NCBI RefSeq assembly: GCF_963576545.1
Contig: NC_083648.1
Coordinates: forward strand, 24,711,042-24,775,041
Length of the DNA stretch: 64,000 bases
Reading direction: 5' to 3'
DNA from: Limanda limanda
Lineage: Eukaryota; Chordata; Actinopteri; Pleuronectiformes; Pleuronectidae
The notes beneath the pieces are model-generated. The model did not search any database, had not been told where the DNA came from, and was given only the letters and a program-made list of their open reading frames with translations. The position numbers and the translations under genes are program-made. Below are positions 26,774-38,655 of the stretch, piece by piece; the first letter of the stretch is position 1; every line of letters begins with the position of its first letter.

Positions 26774-29018
26774 GTCTCCGTTCTCGGGCTTCAGAGTCAT
26801 AATTCCTTCCTCCCTGTGATCAGCTCAGCAACTCCGCCCAGTCTGCCTTCCACTCATCATTCCAGTACTTAATCCTCCGCTTCTCATAAACTTATCGCCA
26901 GATTGTTGTTTAACCTCAGTGGTAGTAACAGTCCATAGTGGTCCTCATTGTGTTTAGTGACACTATCAACGAAAACACACGCAGTGCTGTTCAAAACCAG
27001 ACACATCTGCAATATTGTTCAGACTTGATAGGCTCTCAAATGAGCACCATTGTATTTTTTGATACATTTCATCATTCTTTGATTTTACATTCGAGCCAGT
27101 TTAATAATCTTTGACATTAGACAACAGTTGGGTAGCATCTGCATAGTCTTTCAGTTAGTTCAATTACATGCATAACGGTTTTGCAATAAAAAGGGTACTG
27201 GTGTGTGTCTATGTGTGTGCAAGATAACTAATAATATAAGATATAATCTCCTGATTAAACACTTTATCAGTCAAAGATATAAGGAGCAAAGTCAGTGATA
27301 TTGCACTTCTTCTTTGCTCTTCTGTCCATTAACAGTTGTCATGAGTGGTGGAACTGAAGAGGTTACAATATACAAACAGCTTTGTGCTGCGTTGTGCCAC
27401 TTTGCATGGGATGTAAGATGGGGCCCTGACTTACTCGTCCACTCTTGGACAGATGTATAACCTGGGACTTTAGCCAGTTCAGAGTATTTTATATTTTCAA
27501 ATGGAAATCCTGCAACCCTTCCCAATTTTGCAAGATTTGAAATTCATGGAGAAGAACCTGGTGCGTGCACATTCAGTAAATCTCACAAAAAGTATATCAT
27601 GCATTCTTTTGTCATACAGTGTATGTGATGATTCTATGATTGTATTTTTAGTCTTGTCATGTCATTCAGACAGAAATAGTAAGGAAGACATTCACCAGGA
27701 AGTGAGGATGATTGCAGGACCCTTTGAAAACCAGATGGTACATCTCAAATGGGTTAATCATTGAATAAGATTTATCTATTAAAGTGTGCAGGGTGTTTTT
27801 TGTGACTCAACTTGATAATGGGAATAAGGGATAGTTGCACCTGACATGTTTCACAAGCCGCCAGTGTGTGTAGCCTGGTGGAATAGGGTAAAAACACAGC
27901 ATGGACAAAAATAAACAAATAATAAATGGAGAAAATAATTATTATCCTCACTCTCCCTTGTGGTTTATATATAGGGGTTTGAGTTCCACCAATCCTAAAA
28001 GTAACTGCCTCTTCAGCTGCTAAACGTAGAGGACCAAACGGTGAAGTTGTGGGTTGTAAAACTGAAACTTTAAACTGAAAGACACTGAAACACTCTTCCG
28101 CTTGGAACTGCAGAGTAACAGCTAATGTGATTTGATCAATCGTTAATGATGAAATATTGATGAGTGCAGCTTTAAGTCTTTTATTCTGTAATAATCTCTA
28201 GTCAGACTCTCACAGTGGAAGAATTTCTCTTCAAATGAATAAAATAAGCCACATAACGGTTTCTTGAAGTGATAGATTTGAGATAGCGAATTACCAGACC
28301 TCCCCCTACTGATTTAAATCTGACAGCATGGAGTCACCTGCAGCATGCTGCCTATTAGTGCATTTGCCAGATAGGTTAGGTACTCCATCTGCAAACCAAC
28401 GTCCCCCTTATCCTTGGGAAGCGGAGAGTGGTGCTTTGGCAGCCGCTTTCTATCGACATCCAGTTTGCAAACTCATCAAACAAGACGAATGACGCCGAGG
28501 GCGGAGGGAGAAGGTCAGAGAGGAAAAGAGCAAGGAAGTTTCAGTCCTTAACATGGCGGGTGGCTGGCAACAAATGACACTGGGAGAAGAGACGAATTGA
28601 GAGAGGATAAGGGTCTAATGAGTGGAGTATGAAATTGAAAGGCACAAGGAAAGCACAAGAAAATATTCTTTAGGCTGACAGACAGAAAGAAGTGCAGTTC
28701 TCCATTAAGCCCTGTCCTGGAGCGCTGCAGAGAACAGAGTGCAAGAGCTCATTAACTTCCATCATGCCTCACTGTTTCCTGCTTATGAGAGGAGACCATG
28801 AACCCGCAACTGATTCATAGATGCTGCACTTTCTCTTGCTCGTAGCTGTTATTTTGTGATGTGAGCGCTGTGGCTTTACAGAAATCTGACGCAGACAGAA
28901 AGACACAGCCACAAAGATGAAGAGACGGAGAGATGCATCATTATCGGAACTCTAAACTAAAAACTCTGTAATTTCTTCTTCCTACTACAGAGAATGAAGA
29001 GTCACATATGGCATAAGA
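26774..29018. other. Non-coding DNA, no gene supported
   Basis: Unique-looking sequence between two hAT insertions. The 28300-28800 part has balanced base composition and dense short oligo-purine motifs and may be conserved non-coding DNA. No exons seen. Confidence 0.45.
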
Positions 29019-29626
29019 CACCGGTTCCCAAACTGGGGGGTATGCAAAGTGGTTCAGGGGGTACGTGGGGAGAAAATTGAATTTGCGTTTTCAAAGTGAC
29101 AACTTTGTCATCTTGACAACACTAAGCCACTAGCTGTTTCGAATGCGTCATCATATTGCTGTCTGATGGAGGTCGGAGCAGCGTGAGAGGTGCGCGCGCT
29201 GCACTCTCCGGTCCTGAGCTCCCTCTATGGGCCAGCGGTGCGTCATCTTATATTTTAATTAAATAATTGCAAACAATAAGTGTGGCAAATGTGTTAAGAG
29301 TGGCTCTCCGCAACCGTATTCAATGTACGAGATAAAATTGAGGCTATGATAAGGAAGTCGAAGCTCTGGGAAGACTGCATGAACAACAACAAAACAGAGG
29401 TCTTTCTGTCGTTGCATGATTTTTTGTGTGCAAATCACCTCTGTGTGACAGACAGTGTCAAACGCGACATTACAATGCACCTCAGTGAGCTGGCTGCACA
29501 ACTGCGCAGGTACTTCCCCGAAACTGACGAGTCGGACAGTTAGATTCGTTATCCCTTTTCTGCTGTGCCTGCTTCCTTACCGGCATCTGAACAGGAGAGC
29601 CTCATTGAAGTTGCAACAAGTGGATC

Positions 29627-30452
29627 TAGGGCTGGGCGATATGGGAAAAAATGTTATCACGATATGTTTTTCCATATTGATCGATCTCGATTCTTATCAC
29701 GATATGTAGTTTTTGATCAGTTTCCTGAAGCCGTCCCTCTCCACTGTGCTCAGGGGCATCATATCTGTAGCTAAGCAATAAGTAATAGCGCTCTTTATAT
29801 TTTTTCCCCGCTTCGATTGTTTTCATATGGGGCAATGGCTGCAAAACACGACTGGATGGACTGTTGTTTTGCTAACATAACGGGAGACGTAGTGGTCTTG
29901 CCTGTCTCTTTGTTTGGTGTCGTGCAAACTTGAGCCCGCAGAGTCAAACTCTCTGTGTGATCACTGGGATGGTGCCGTCTCAGGTGATTGAAAAGGTTTG
30001 TGGTGTTTCCCGTCCTGGCTGGTACCGACCGCCGGCATATTTTGCAGACCGGCTTAGTCTGCCCCTCGTCCTTTTAGCCGTATCCAAACCACGTCCACAC
30101 AACTGACGTCGCGTTACGCTTTTTTTCGACAATGTCTTCGGTTTCGGGTAATGTAGGGATGTCGCTCTCACATTCGGCATTATTTTCGCTGTCCTCGACT
30201 TCAGTTTCACTCATTTTTTCTCCTTTTCCCAACTTCGTTCTCTCTTGTTCTCTCTCTCGCAACTGCAGCAGCTCTCACGATGGGAAGGGGGCGTGTCGTG
30301 TCCTGCCTGCAGACTGCAGCCGGCAGACTCCGACACTGTTGTTGCGCTTACTTTTGCCACGTGAGATCGAATACATGTCACGAGGAGATAATCGAAATCG
30401 ATCAAAATTTTATCGCGATCCCGAATCGGGATCGAAAAATCGCCCAGCCCTA
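29627..30452 (-). mobile_element. Nested hAT-like element with BED-finger remnant
   Basis: The termini TAGGGCTGGGCGAT and, inverted, TCGCCCAGCCCTA, with the perfect 8-bp TSD AGTGGATC at 29619-29626 and 30453-30460, define an 826-bp element inserted into the ZBED5-like frame. TAGGG fits the hAT terminal consensus. Subterminal ATCACGATATG (left, at least twice) and ATCGCGATCCCGA-type motifs (right) are internal repeats near the ends. It keeps only the first part of a ZBED-type transposase gene. Confidence 0.93.
29950..30262 (-). pseudogene. BED zinc-finger exon of ZBED-type transposase, broken
   Basis: Read from 30262 leftwards: an acidic N-terminus (MSETEVEDSENNAEC), then SVVWTWFGYG, an in-frame TAA at 30074-30076, then PVCKICRRSVPARTGNTTNL and FNHLRRHHPSDHTE. 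The CxxC...HxxxxH arrangement with the aromatic residues ahead of it is the BED finger, a DNA-binding module of hAT transposases. No catalytic domain remains before the element's end, so this is the N-terminal stub of a deletion derivative. Confidence 0.82.
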
Positions 30453-31128
30453 AGTGGATCCATTAAAATTGAATTCAATCAGAAGCCTCTGCTAGATTTC
30501 TGGATAGGACTGGGCATGGAGTACCCTGAAATGGCCAAATGCGCTGTCAAAACTTTGATGCCATTTGCTACCACATATTTATGTGAGAGTGGGTTCTCAG
30601 CTCTGACGAGCATGAAATCTAAATACAGCCATAGACTGTGTGTAGCAGATGATTTAAGATTAAGACTTTCTCCAATTCATTGCAAAATTATGTGCATCCT
30701 CTCAAGCACACCCATCTCATTAACCTGTGCCGTGGTGATTATTTCTGGCCGAACTCCGCTCTGGCCGCGCCCCCCATTTCAAATTCAACACACACACTTC
30801 TGCACACTGTTTAGTTTATTTATGTCCTTAGTTAAACATTGTTCGTTTGTGCTCTTCCAGCGTTTGAAGCTGAGTGTCTTGGTTTCCATCTGTTTTGCCT
30901 TGGTTGAGTTGAATAGTTATTCCCGTTAAACCCCTGAGTGGATTAGTTTGACCACCTTGTTTGTTTTCATTTCCCTTTACCTGGTTGTATTGGTAACAAA
31001 ACTCTGTTCGATCTAAACTTCCATCCCAGTCCTGAAATCCCTGGCGTGGGGTGGCGGCGGTTACAAACATTACAAAAGAATGGGGGGGGGGGGGAACTGT
31101 AAAAACTTTGGGAACCACTGGCATAAGA

Positions 31129-32934
31129 GAAAGACACAGGGGTACATGATTATATACAGATTTTCAAGTCAACTTTTTAGTTTTTATATTCATTACATAC
31201 AAATGTTGCTGCTCGTGAGTCAGATAAAGACTACATTGTAACTGTACAATAAAATCACAAGGATAATTATTTGGTTTTAGTTTACTGAATTGAATGTGAT
31301 TGAAGTGGTAGACATCTCAAAGTGAGGTGTGTATGAAGATGCCAGAGTGAATGAAGTTGCGGTGCAGATACTCTTCAAGTTTTACACAACACAAAGGTTG
31401 CGGCAGAGCAGCGTGTCAGACCTGCTTCTGGTACAATTCATATGTCTTTTTTTTTCTGTTTGGTCTTAACAGTAAATGGGCAGTTTTCCAAATGTGGCCT
31501 TTCTCTTTCCACCATCTTCCATTTGTCTGATCAACTGCACTTTGCACTGGGAAGTTACGATAGAACTCTGATGTGGACTGGAGGAGTGCTACTATACTAT
31601 ACACTATACCAAAAGTGGCACAGATTGTACACACAGACAGATACACACAATGCAACCACAATTGTCTATTCATACACACACCAGCAACACCAACAACCCC
31701 ACCACACACAGAACCAGAAACACACCAGCCACAACCTTCTGTTGTCCCAAAAAAAATAAATGAGCATAAACAGCAGTTTGATTGGGACTTAATAAACAGG
31801 AAAACTGCAGCATTTGTTGAAAGGTCTCATGCAAATTAACTTACCTTGCCTAAGCCCTTCGCTGAAGGGCAGATACAGGTTTTACAATACTGTTGATCTT
31901 TACATTAACTGTCAAACGTTTCAGCGTTTATTATTATTATTACCATCAATCGGTTCATTAGCACAGAAAAAATGACGATACAATCATTGTTCTTTTTGTG
32001 CATATCAATAGGTTTGGGTTGGGTAATAAAATAGAGCTGCTGACATAGTTTACTCTGAGTTTCTAAAGACTTGGAATAAAAGAGAAAAAACAAGACAGTT
32101 ACATTATTCAGTGGATACAAAAACAGCTCCTCCATTGAGAACAACAAATACACTTGTATCAAAGGTAACAAACACAAATGGAAAGAAACCATAGCAGTTT
32201 TTCGGTTTAAAAGCCATTTGACTGTGCAACAGAGTGAATCAAATCTTAATCCTGAACAGTATGTTGGCGGATTACTCATGAGCTTTGCACAAAGTGTTTA
32301 CTATAAGTCACTGTGTGGTTGCCAATTGTAAAGCACCATATCCACATTAAAACTGCATTCTCCACACCTGGCAGCACAGCTTTTCCTACACATCCAACAC
32401 ACTGGATTTCAATTTAAGGTTCAAAATACCACAATACTAGCATCCGCTCAGTGTCAACGGGCTGCGTATCGCTGACTACACGCAAAATTTTTTACCGTGT
32501 TTATGTTGATTTTGAGAGGATTTATATATGATAAAAAATATTGTGATATGACCAGTGTCTCAGCACAACTGTGCAGTATTTATAGTTTAGCTTCACATTC
32601 AAATCACTGTTTGGGTTAATTTATTAGAGAGAAAAAAACAATAGAATGAAAGCAGTTAGTGGGTGTAATGCAAGTGTATTATAGTGGAGATTTATGTCCT
32701 GGCGGAACTGAACGGTATGAAAACAGATCTGGCTGGCTTGGCATTGAAGTGGAGAAAACAATCTAACAGATGAGTAAGCCATTATTTGCTGAGGAGTTAG
32801 ATAAATCATTAATAACAATAACTTTAATTTCAACTTGGTTATTTCCCCAGAGTTCCTTTTAAATTACAAGGTACAGCTTTTGTTGGACCGAAGGAGCACT
32901 TTTCCTTTAACTGTAATCACTGGAAAATAAAACA
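31129..32934. other. Non-coding DNA, no gene supported
   Basis: CA-rich patch near 31620-31750 and AT-rich sequence elsewhere. No gene, RNA or element termini recognised. Confidence 0.5.
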
Positions 32935-33180
32935 GAAGAGCAAAGGCAGTCGTATTAACCCATTTTCACACCCATTTGCCAATAGCTTCAATATGCAGCG
33001 CTTTTTTCTTAACACACCATTCACACTATTGGTACAGCTGTCAGGGGCAATATGAGTATTCAATATCTTGACCAAGGATAGTTCTAAATGCAGACTAGAG
33101 GATGTGGGGATTGAGCCCCCGACCTTCTGGTTTGTACACGGCCCTCTATACCTCATGAGCCAAAACTGCCCTAATCAAAC
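32935..33180 (+). repeat. RTE/Expander-like LINE 3' tail
   Basis: Contains the ordered boxes ACCCATTTTCACACCCATTT, CACACCATTCACACTATTGG, GGGGCAATATGAGTATTCAA, TATCTTGACCAAGGATAG, GGGGATTGAGCCCCCGACCT, TCTGGTTTGTAC and CTCATGAGCCAAAACTGCCC, which match the common fish repeat tail in the same order. It is diverged and 5'-truncated. Confidence 0.75.
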
Positions 33181-33399
33181 AGTATGACTTGCAACCTAAA
33201 TAACAAATGCAAGCTAGAATACAGGCAACACAAGCTTTATATGCAAATCCTATTTTTTGCTTGTTATTTCGGGTTCAAACAACTAAGATGGCGATAACCA
33301 AAATCAAAGTTTTCACTTTGATGCACAAACCTTTTAAACCATGGACCTGGCGCAAAGACATTTCAGAAAACACAGTACATATAAAGATTATTATTATTG

Positions 33400-33575
33400 T
33401 AATGATGGTTACACAACTGTTCCTGATCTCTCCCCTCTTTTCCACCCATCTGCCCTCTCCCTCCCCATTATTCACCGCTCACTCCAACCAACCCACATTG
33501 AATCTGATTCTAGAGGTTTCATCCAGTTAATGAGGGAGTTTTTTCCCTTTACAGTCGCCAAAGTGCTGCTGGTGC
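33400..33575 (+). repeat. LINE 3' UTR relic
   Basis: GATTCTAGAGGTTTCATCCA, GTTAATGAGGGAGTTTTTTC, then CCCTTTACAGTCGCCAAAGT match the usual 3' UTR of a fish L2/CR1-like LINE (gattctggaggtttcttcc...ttaaagggagtttttcc...actgtcgccaagtgcttgct). No coding segment or tail remains. Confidence 0.6.
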
Positions 33576-34968
33576 GGTGGAAAAAATGAACGGAACTATT
33601 CAAAAGGTATTGTAAATTTGTGTCTTCATGAACACTGTGCAATCTTAAGGTCATAATGTTGTGTGTTTGACCTTACAGGACCTTGACTAAATTGTGGAGT
33701 GACAAACCAGCACTTGGAATGGCCACCTCCAGGCAACACTTTTTGCTCTAAGGACCAAGAAGCAATTAACTACTCCCCCTATTCCCTCATGTTTGGCCGT
33801 GAGGCCAGGTCCACTGCTGAGGTTCCTGAAGGGTATGTGGTATGTAGAAAAATACACATGTGTGTATTGTGGTAAAAATGGAATGATGCTAAACGTCATG
33901 GTTGCTGCAACTCACCATTCTGATGTGCTCTATTGTGCAAATTGTGTGTTTCTTGACACAGGTGACAGTTGAAGGTGTGGAGGCTAATATTACCCAGGAA
34001 ACACAATCTGTTGGAAGGCAGAACCTCCCTGCCCATTACACCACGGCTCAAGATAACATGGGAACAATTAGGAAGAAGGTAAAGAGCAAGAGATAGGACA
34101 TGGGCCAACTTCAAAGTCACATGGATCAATTTACGCCAGGAGCAAAGAAAGGGAGGAAAAATGGAGAGCACCGTGCTCTGCCCCATCACAATAGTGAAAT
34201 TAGAGGGCTAAAGAGCTGGCCTTGTCACTCAAAAAAGTAAGGTAATTCATAAAATCAATATCCACTAGCTAAACAGGTATACTGAGCCCACACCACGTAT
34301 CCCCCACAAATGGTGCACTGACTCCCGATCAACCACTTCCCTCCCTCTTACCCTCATCTCCAGCAGTGCGTTCCTGCAACGGCTGTCCAGTCAGACACTT
34401 TGAAAACGGATAATTACAAATTATGACTAAAATTATTCTGCTGATGTTTATTGCCAGTAATTTGTCACCTTTTTCTACAACGTGGAAAAGAAAATTTGGG
34501 CTTGTGAACAACCAGAGGTGTTATGGTGTAAGATAGGTCCATACGAGATGTTTACGAACAACCTGCATGGAACACCTTTGTCATGAAAACTTGGTTGAAA
34601 GTGGAGTAAGCAAGCAAAGGTTTCGCATTTGAACATGTAGGTTAACATTTTATTTCATTACAGATGAGAATACATAGCTCACCCTTGTACTGAGGCACTT
34701 AACTGTGGCAGGCAAGGCAAAAGGCAGAGGCTTTTTGCTTGATTTATACCAAATGGCTGCCATTTGGCAAGGGAAGAGCAAAGGCCTGAGGAAGGTACGT
34801 GATAAATGTGATCACACTGAATTATGGAAAGAATTTTTTGTATTCATGCTCCTTCACTTGTAGGCCTATACATTTAGTTTCTTTGTACTCTGGTTATTTA
34901 TTCTGCATCTCAATATTAGAGCAGATTGCTCATGCAAAAACCTGATTCATTTTCTGTGTACTATATTG
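33576..34968. other. Non-coding DNA, no gene supported
   Basis: No domain-bearing frames. The region shows short exon-like pieces (for example AG before 34664 and a GTACGTGA after AGGAAG at 34796) but they do not encode anything that I recognise. Confidence 0.4.
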
Positions 34969-35519
34969 CTAGCCTGGGTGCCAGACGAACTTAGCCCCGC
35001 CCACAACATTTGAGGTCGGGAAGTTCGGTCTGGCATTGCTCCGTTGGGAAGAACTATGCCCGAACAGAAGCTGTTCGGACCAATCAAATTGTCAGGGCGA
35101 GCTTTATACGATGATGGACAGATTATCAACAGTAACGTAATCAACCACGTCACCAAAGAGCGCTTAGGTTGAATTTGTTTTCAACAACCATGCCTGCCGC
35201 TGGAGAGCTGATCGTGTTGGTAAGTACTCCGTGTATCCTTAAATTATTTTTACAGCACCGGCAAAAATCGTTTCTACTCATCTTCTTCTCCTTCTGCTTC
35301 TTCCAGCATGCGTGCAGTTGAGTTCTGTTGACAACAACTATGCGTTGCTTAACATATGTCACATACTACGTTTCTCTGATTGGTTGTAGGTCTATCCAAT
35401 TGAACGAAGAGGCATTTTTTTTCCTGGTTCGGTTGAAACACGCCCCATAATCACAGCCCAATGGAGCGGTATCAGACTCATATTCTGACTAGAATCATGA
35501 GTATGACAACGTCAGGCTA
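34969..35519 (+). mobile_element. Short member of the CTAGCCTG...CAGGCTA family
   Basis: Perfect 8-bp TSD CTATATTG at 34961-34968 and 35520-35527. The left arm (about 250 bp) and right arm (about 115 bp) match the longer copy at 54811-56125 nearly base for base. The internal part keeps a first exon, ATGCCTGCCGCTGGAGAGCT, followed by ATCGTGTTG and a consensus donor GTAAGTACT, with a pyrimidine-rich tract and AG about 100 bp later. No helicase sequence is left. The element is therefore an internal-deletion, non-autonomous copy. Terminal inverted repeat is short (TAGCCTG). Confidence 0.88.
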
Positions 35520-35527
35520 CTATATTG

Positions 35528-36664
35528 CATTAATGCAGGTAGATCCCCTGGACTTTGAGGTTGTGGTGGGAGCTGTCTTCAAGCACCAACATTAGACACC
35601 AACTTAAAGGGGTCTTGGCTATATTCACAATAAACAGCTTCTGTTAGATTTTTTTCAGTTCCTTGTTTTGTCCAGGTAATGTATCACTGATATTTGAATG
35701 AGGTATCATTCAGTAATTGATGTGCTCTCTGCTCAACAGAGCTTTCATGTGACAGCGAGACCTCAACTGCGCCCACAGGTCCTCTGACACTATTTCACAC
35801 TCATCAAGAGGAAGGAACATCATGTGGCGTTATTGTGTGTAAAGTGAGTGAATGTGCTTTGAGTCAATCAGTTCAGAAACAAAAAAAGATTGGACTGTTC
35901 ACACATTCCTGTCTTTTCCACTTGTTTCCTGTTCCAGTTAGCAGACTTCAAACGAGGAGGACATGGATGTCACCTTTAATTAGCAGGGGATCATAACTCT
36001 CCGAATGCAGATAGGCCAAAGGCTAATCCAAGAAACAGGTTGGTTTCTGATTTGTTTTCACAACAAACAGAAAACAGATGATTTGTCCAGCCCATGGAGA
36101 GTGTGTGGTGTATATGACAGATGTGTGAAGTAAGGCAGACATTAAGCCCTTTCAGTTGCTGTGTGTCTTACTTATGGTACTGCCATACATTTGATTTTCT
36201 CAACTTTCAGATTGCTTGGACACTGTGTTGGAGCTGGTTCCCCTGTAGCTGTCTACATAAGGTGTACTGATGCAGACAATCACAAGGGCGAGAAACAGAC
36301 ATACAAGGAGCATGATTTTAAAAAAGGAAAACAACCAAACACAAGCAAAATGTTCACAACGAAAAGCGTCCAACAAAATTAAATAACTCTAAAACTCAGA
36401 GTCATGACATTAGTAACACAAAAAGGCAGCTTCTTTTTATGGTAATTTTTCCTGAATTGTTCTCAATTGCCACATTAATTCATTTATTAACAGTTTATTA
36501 TTATTAGTAGTTTATTTATTTAAAGTCAGTTCTCAAAGGATGTGTCAGCATTGGTTTGTTATTTTCTGAACTGGTATACAATGGACGGCATCAGACCTTA
36601 ATGAAAAAATGGCAGCTGCTGTGGACATAGCTCATTTCCCCTAAACCAAAAGTTCCCTTTACAC
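35528..36664. other. Non-coding DNA, no gene supported
   Basis: No gene or element termini recognised. AT-rich tracts with TTATTATTATTAG near 36496. Confidence 0.5.
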
Positions 36665-36672
36665 CATACAGG

Positions 36673-37810
36673 CAGTGCTTAATTTGTAAATCACAAGGTG
36701 CCGGAACGCAAAGTACATATGACAGCGCAGAGATGACGAGACGGGCACAGGTCCCGGAACGCATACAGAAAAAGGGTGCTGAAAAAAACATGCAAATGCC
36801 CACTGACAATGCTGTGGGACTTACAAGCCTTTATTTCAAATAATATCCATGGTATAAATTTTATGACAATAATTTACAATTATTTTAGGCTATACTGCAC
36901 AGCACAGGCAAATGCCCACATCAACACAGGTGGGACTTACAGTCAGCAATTAATTTCTCAACATAGATCTAACTTGTAAAACATAAAAAAATAAAAGTTC
37001 AAAGGTTACAATAAATCACATAAATCTTCCATTATTATTATTTAAAGATTGGCACGGCGGCCTATTAATAGACAGTAAGCTCACCATATTTAGTCCAAAA
37101 CACCCCACATCACGACCATGTCCGGATTCTCCTCCTCCTCCCTGTTTCGGGTTTTACTGCGTGTGTCTGTGGCAGTTCTGTGTCCTTTGGCCACCCACGA
37201 CCTCACGTACGGGACTGTATGAATTTAGCCAGGGGGGGTCCAACAAGATTTAGGAAGAGTAAAGATGATATGGTGGATGTGAGCAGAGAGGTACGGTTGG
37301 GAGTGCAAATTAAGTTCATTTGCGAAAATCCGCGCTCACATTCAGCACTCGCAATAGGAATGCTGTTGACAGCAACAAGTAGCTCCATCAGTTCATCGGG
37401 GATGTCTTTTCCATCCGAGTCTCTATATTTTCTGTAGGCCCTTATGACTGCGCGCGGGTTGGTAATGTTAAAGCGCTGGCACAGCGACTCAACCTCAGTC
37501 TCTCCATACAGCGCACCTGCGTCCTCGGGCCAGTACTGTGCCGCCGCCCTGGACGATGTCGGGGGGGGGGGGGCGTAGTGGCGCTGGCCCACACTGCCTT
37601 CGCGATCGACTTATTGGCCATTTTTTTTTTGGCGTGAGAAATTGGATGTGTGTCACACGCCGAAAGCATGAGAGTTGGCAGCTCTGTATTAATATTTTTT
37701 TCTATACGAGAAGTACCGGATCAGCCCAAATAAGTCCCGGAACACGGGCAGGCCAAAACCAAGAGGTGGCGGATCCTGTTCCGGCATGATCCGGCACAAA
37801 TTAACCCCTG
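36673..37810 (-). mobile_element. Deletion derivative of the KIAA1586-like hAT
   Basis: Perfect 8-bp TSD CATACAGG at 36665-36672 and 37811-37818. The termini CAGTGCTTAATTTGT and, inverted, CAGGGGTTAATTTGTGCC are those of the 23333-26773 element. The left 0.87 kb (36673-37540) corresponds to 23333-24203 and the right 0.25 kb (from about 37560) to about 26515-26773, so roughly 2.3 kb including the catalytic core is gone. A G-run (37561-37573) lies at the junction. Similarity to the larger copy looks to be well above 90% by eye. Confidence 0.94.
37203..37540 (-). pseudogene. hAT transposase C-terminal fragment
   Basis: The open frame covers the C-terminus: QYWPEDAGALYGETEVES, RFNITNPRAVIRAYRKYRDS, MELLVAVNSIPIASAECERG, FSQMNLICTPNRTSLLTST. 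It is continuous where the 23333-26773 copy is frameshifted, so that lesion is private to the other copy. Codons upstream of about 37540 (GQRHYAPPPP...) come from the deletion junction, not from the transposase. It contains only the dimerisation region and cannot be active. Confidence 0.85.
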
Positions 37811-37818
37811 CATACAGG

Positions 37819-38655
37819 CAAGTGGGAGGCAGGATAGAGTTTGAAGTTGTTTATACATTTGTTGTCAGGTCCAGTCCCAGAGTGAGGGTTTCAGGCCACT
37901 TTTTCATGATACAGTGGTTGAAGGAAAGTTTAGTGCTTTTGTCAGCAGCGTGTTCCAGTTTGAGCTGACAAGCCTGTTTCCTCTGTATGTTATCTGTTAT
38001 TTTTGTAGTTTTCTTCTTTCGTCTCTTACCTCCTCCATTTAGCAATCATTTTTCTTAACCTTTGTTCTCCCTGTCTCTTTTCATCCTATCTATCTTAGTC
38101 TGCTCGACACACTCCCCCCTCTCCTCTCTGTTCTCATCATCTCATTTTCTCTGAATTGCAATCATCTCTTTGATCTCTGAACACTCCTGTATGATACTCG
38201 AAGTTCTACAGCAGGTGAAGAAGGGCATCGCCCAGAGTGCGTGTGTGTTGGTTTTATCATTTGATTCCAGCAGTTGGCTACATCCACAATAATACCTTTT
38301 AGTTTTAAAATACATCACTTTTGCAGCATTTACATCATGCATAAACACCACTTTGGTATTTTTGAGCCTCTAGAATGGAGAAAAGAAAAGTCCCCCCCCC
38401 CATCCGTGTGTGTGTCCATGTGTGTTCCTGTTGTCATATCGTTGTGAAGACCATTTTAAGTCTAAACCCTACAAAGTGGGGCCTGGGGTGCAAAATGCCA
38501 CAAGAGGTTGATTTATTATGACGTGATACATGTAATGTTTACCAATGCAGTAACGTCACACCATCATCCTCGCTGGGTTCACACCAGACGCGGAAGCGCT
38601 GCGCAGCGCAAAAAAATGCTGTCCGCCTCCTTTCTGTGCCACTGTTAATCAATTA
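37819..38655. other. Non-coding DNA with GT-rich patch
   Basis: C-run at 38392-38401 followed by a GTGTGT patch. A string TTCACACCAGACGCGGAAGC at about 38579 resembles the terminus of the element that starts at 38656 and may be a second, truncated copy. No gene seen. Confidence 0.45.

Larger units (their letters stand above)
29317..30700 (+). pseudogene. ZBED5-like hAT transposase C-terminus, interrupted
   Basis: The plus-strand frame from about 29317 gives KIEAMIRKSKLWEDCM, LHDFLCANHL, LAAQLRRYFPET, then a TAG at the position where this family normally has Trp, then PFSAVPASLP and SLIEVATSGS. At that codon the 826-bp element 29627-30452 is inserted. The frame resumes at about 30453 with SIKIEFNQKPLLDFWIGL, PFATTYLCESGFSALTSMKS and DDLRLRLSP, the hAT dimerisation region. 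The N-terminal BED finger and the catalytic aspartates are absent through internal deletion. ZBED5/FAM200/SCAND3-type proteins descend from such elements. Confidence 0.88.
29019..31120 (+). mobile_element. hAT transposon, ZBED5/FAM200-like, with nested insertion
   Basis: A perfect 8-bp TSD, GCATAAGA, lies at 29011-29018 and 31121-31128. The left terminus CACCGGTTCCCAAACTG and the inward-read right terminus CAGTGGTTCCCAAAG form the inverted repeat. The element encodes only the C-terminal third of a transposase and is split by another insertion at 29627-30452, so the unnested element would be about 1.27 kb. A G-run at 31083-31094 sits just inside the right end. Confidence 0.93.
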
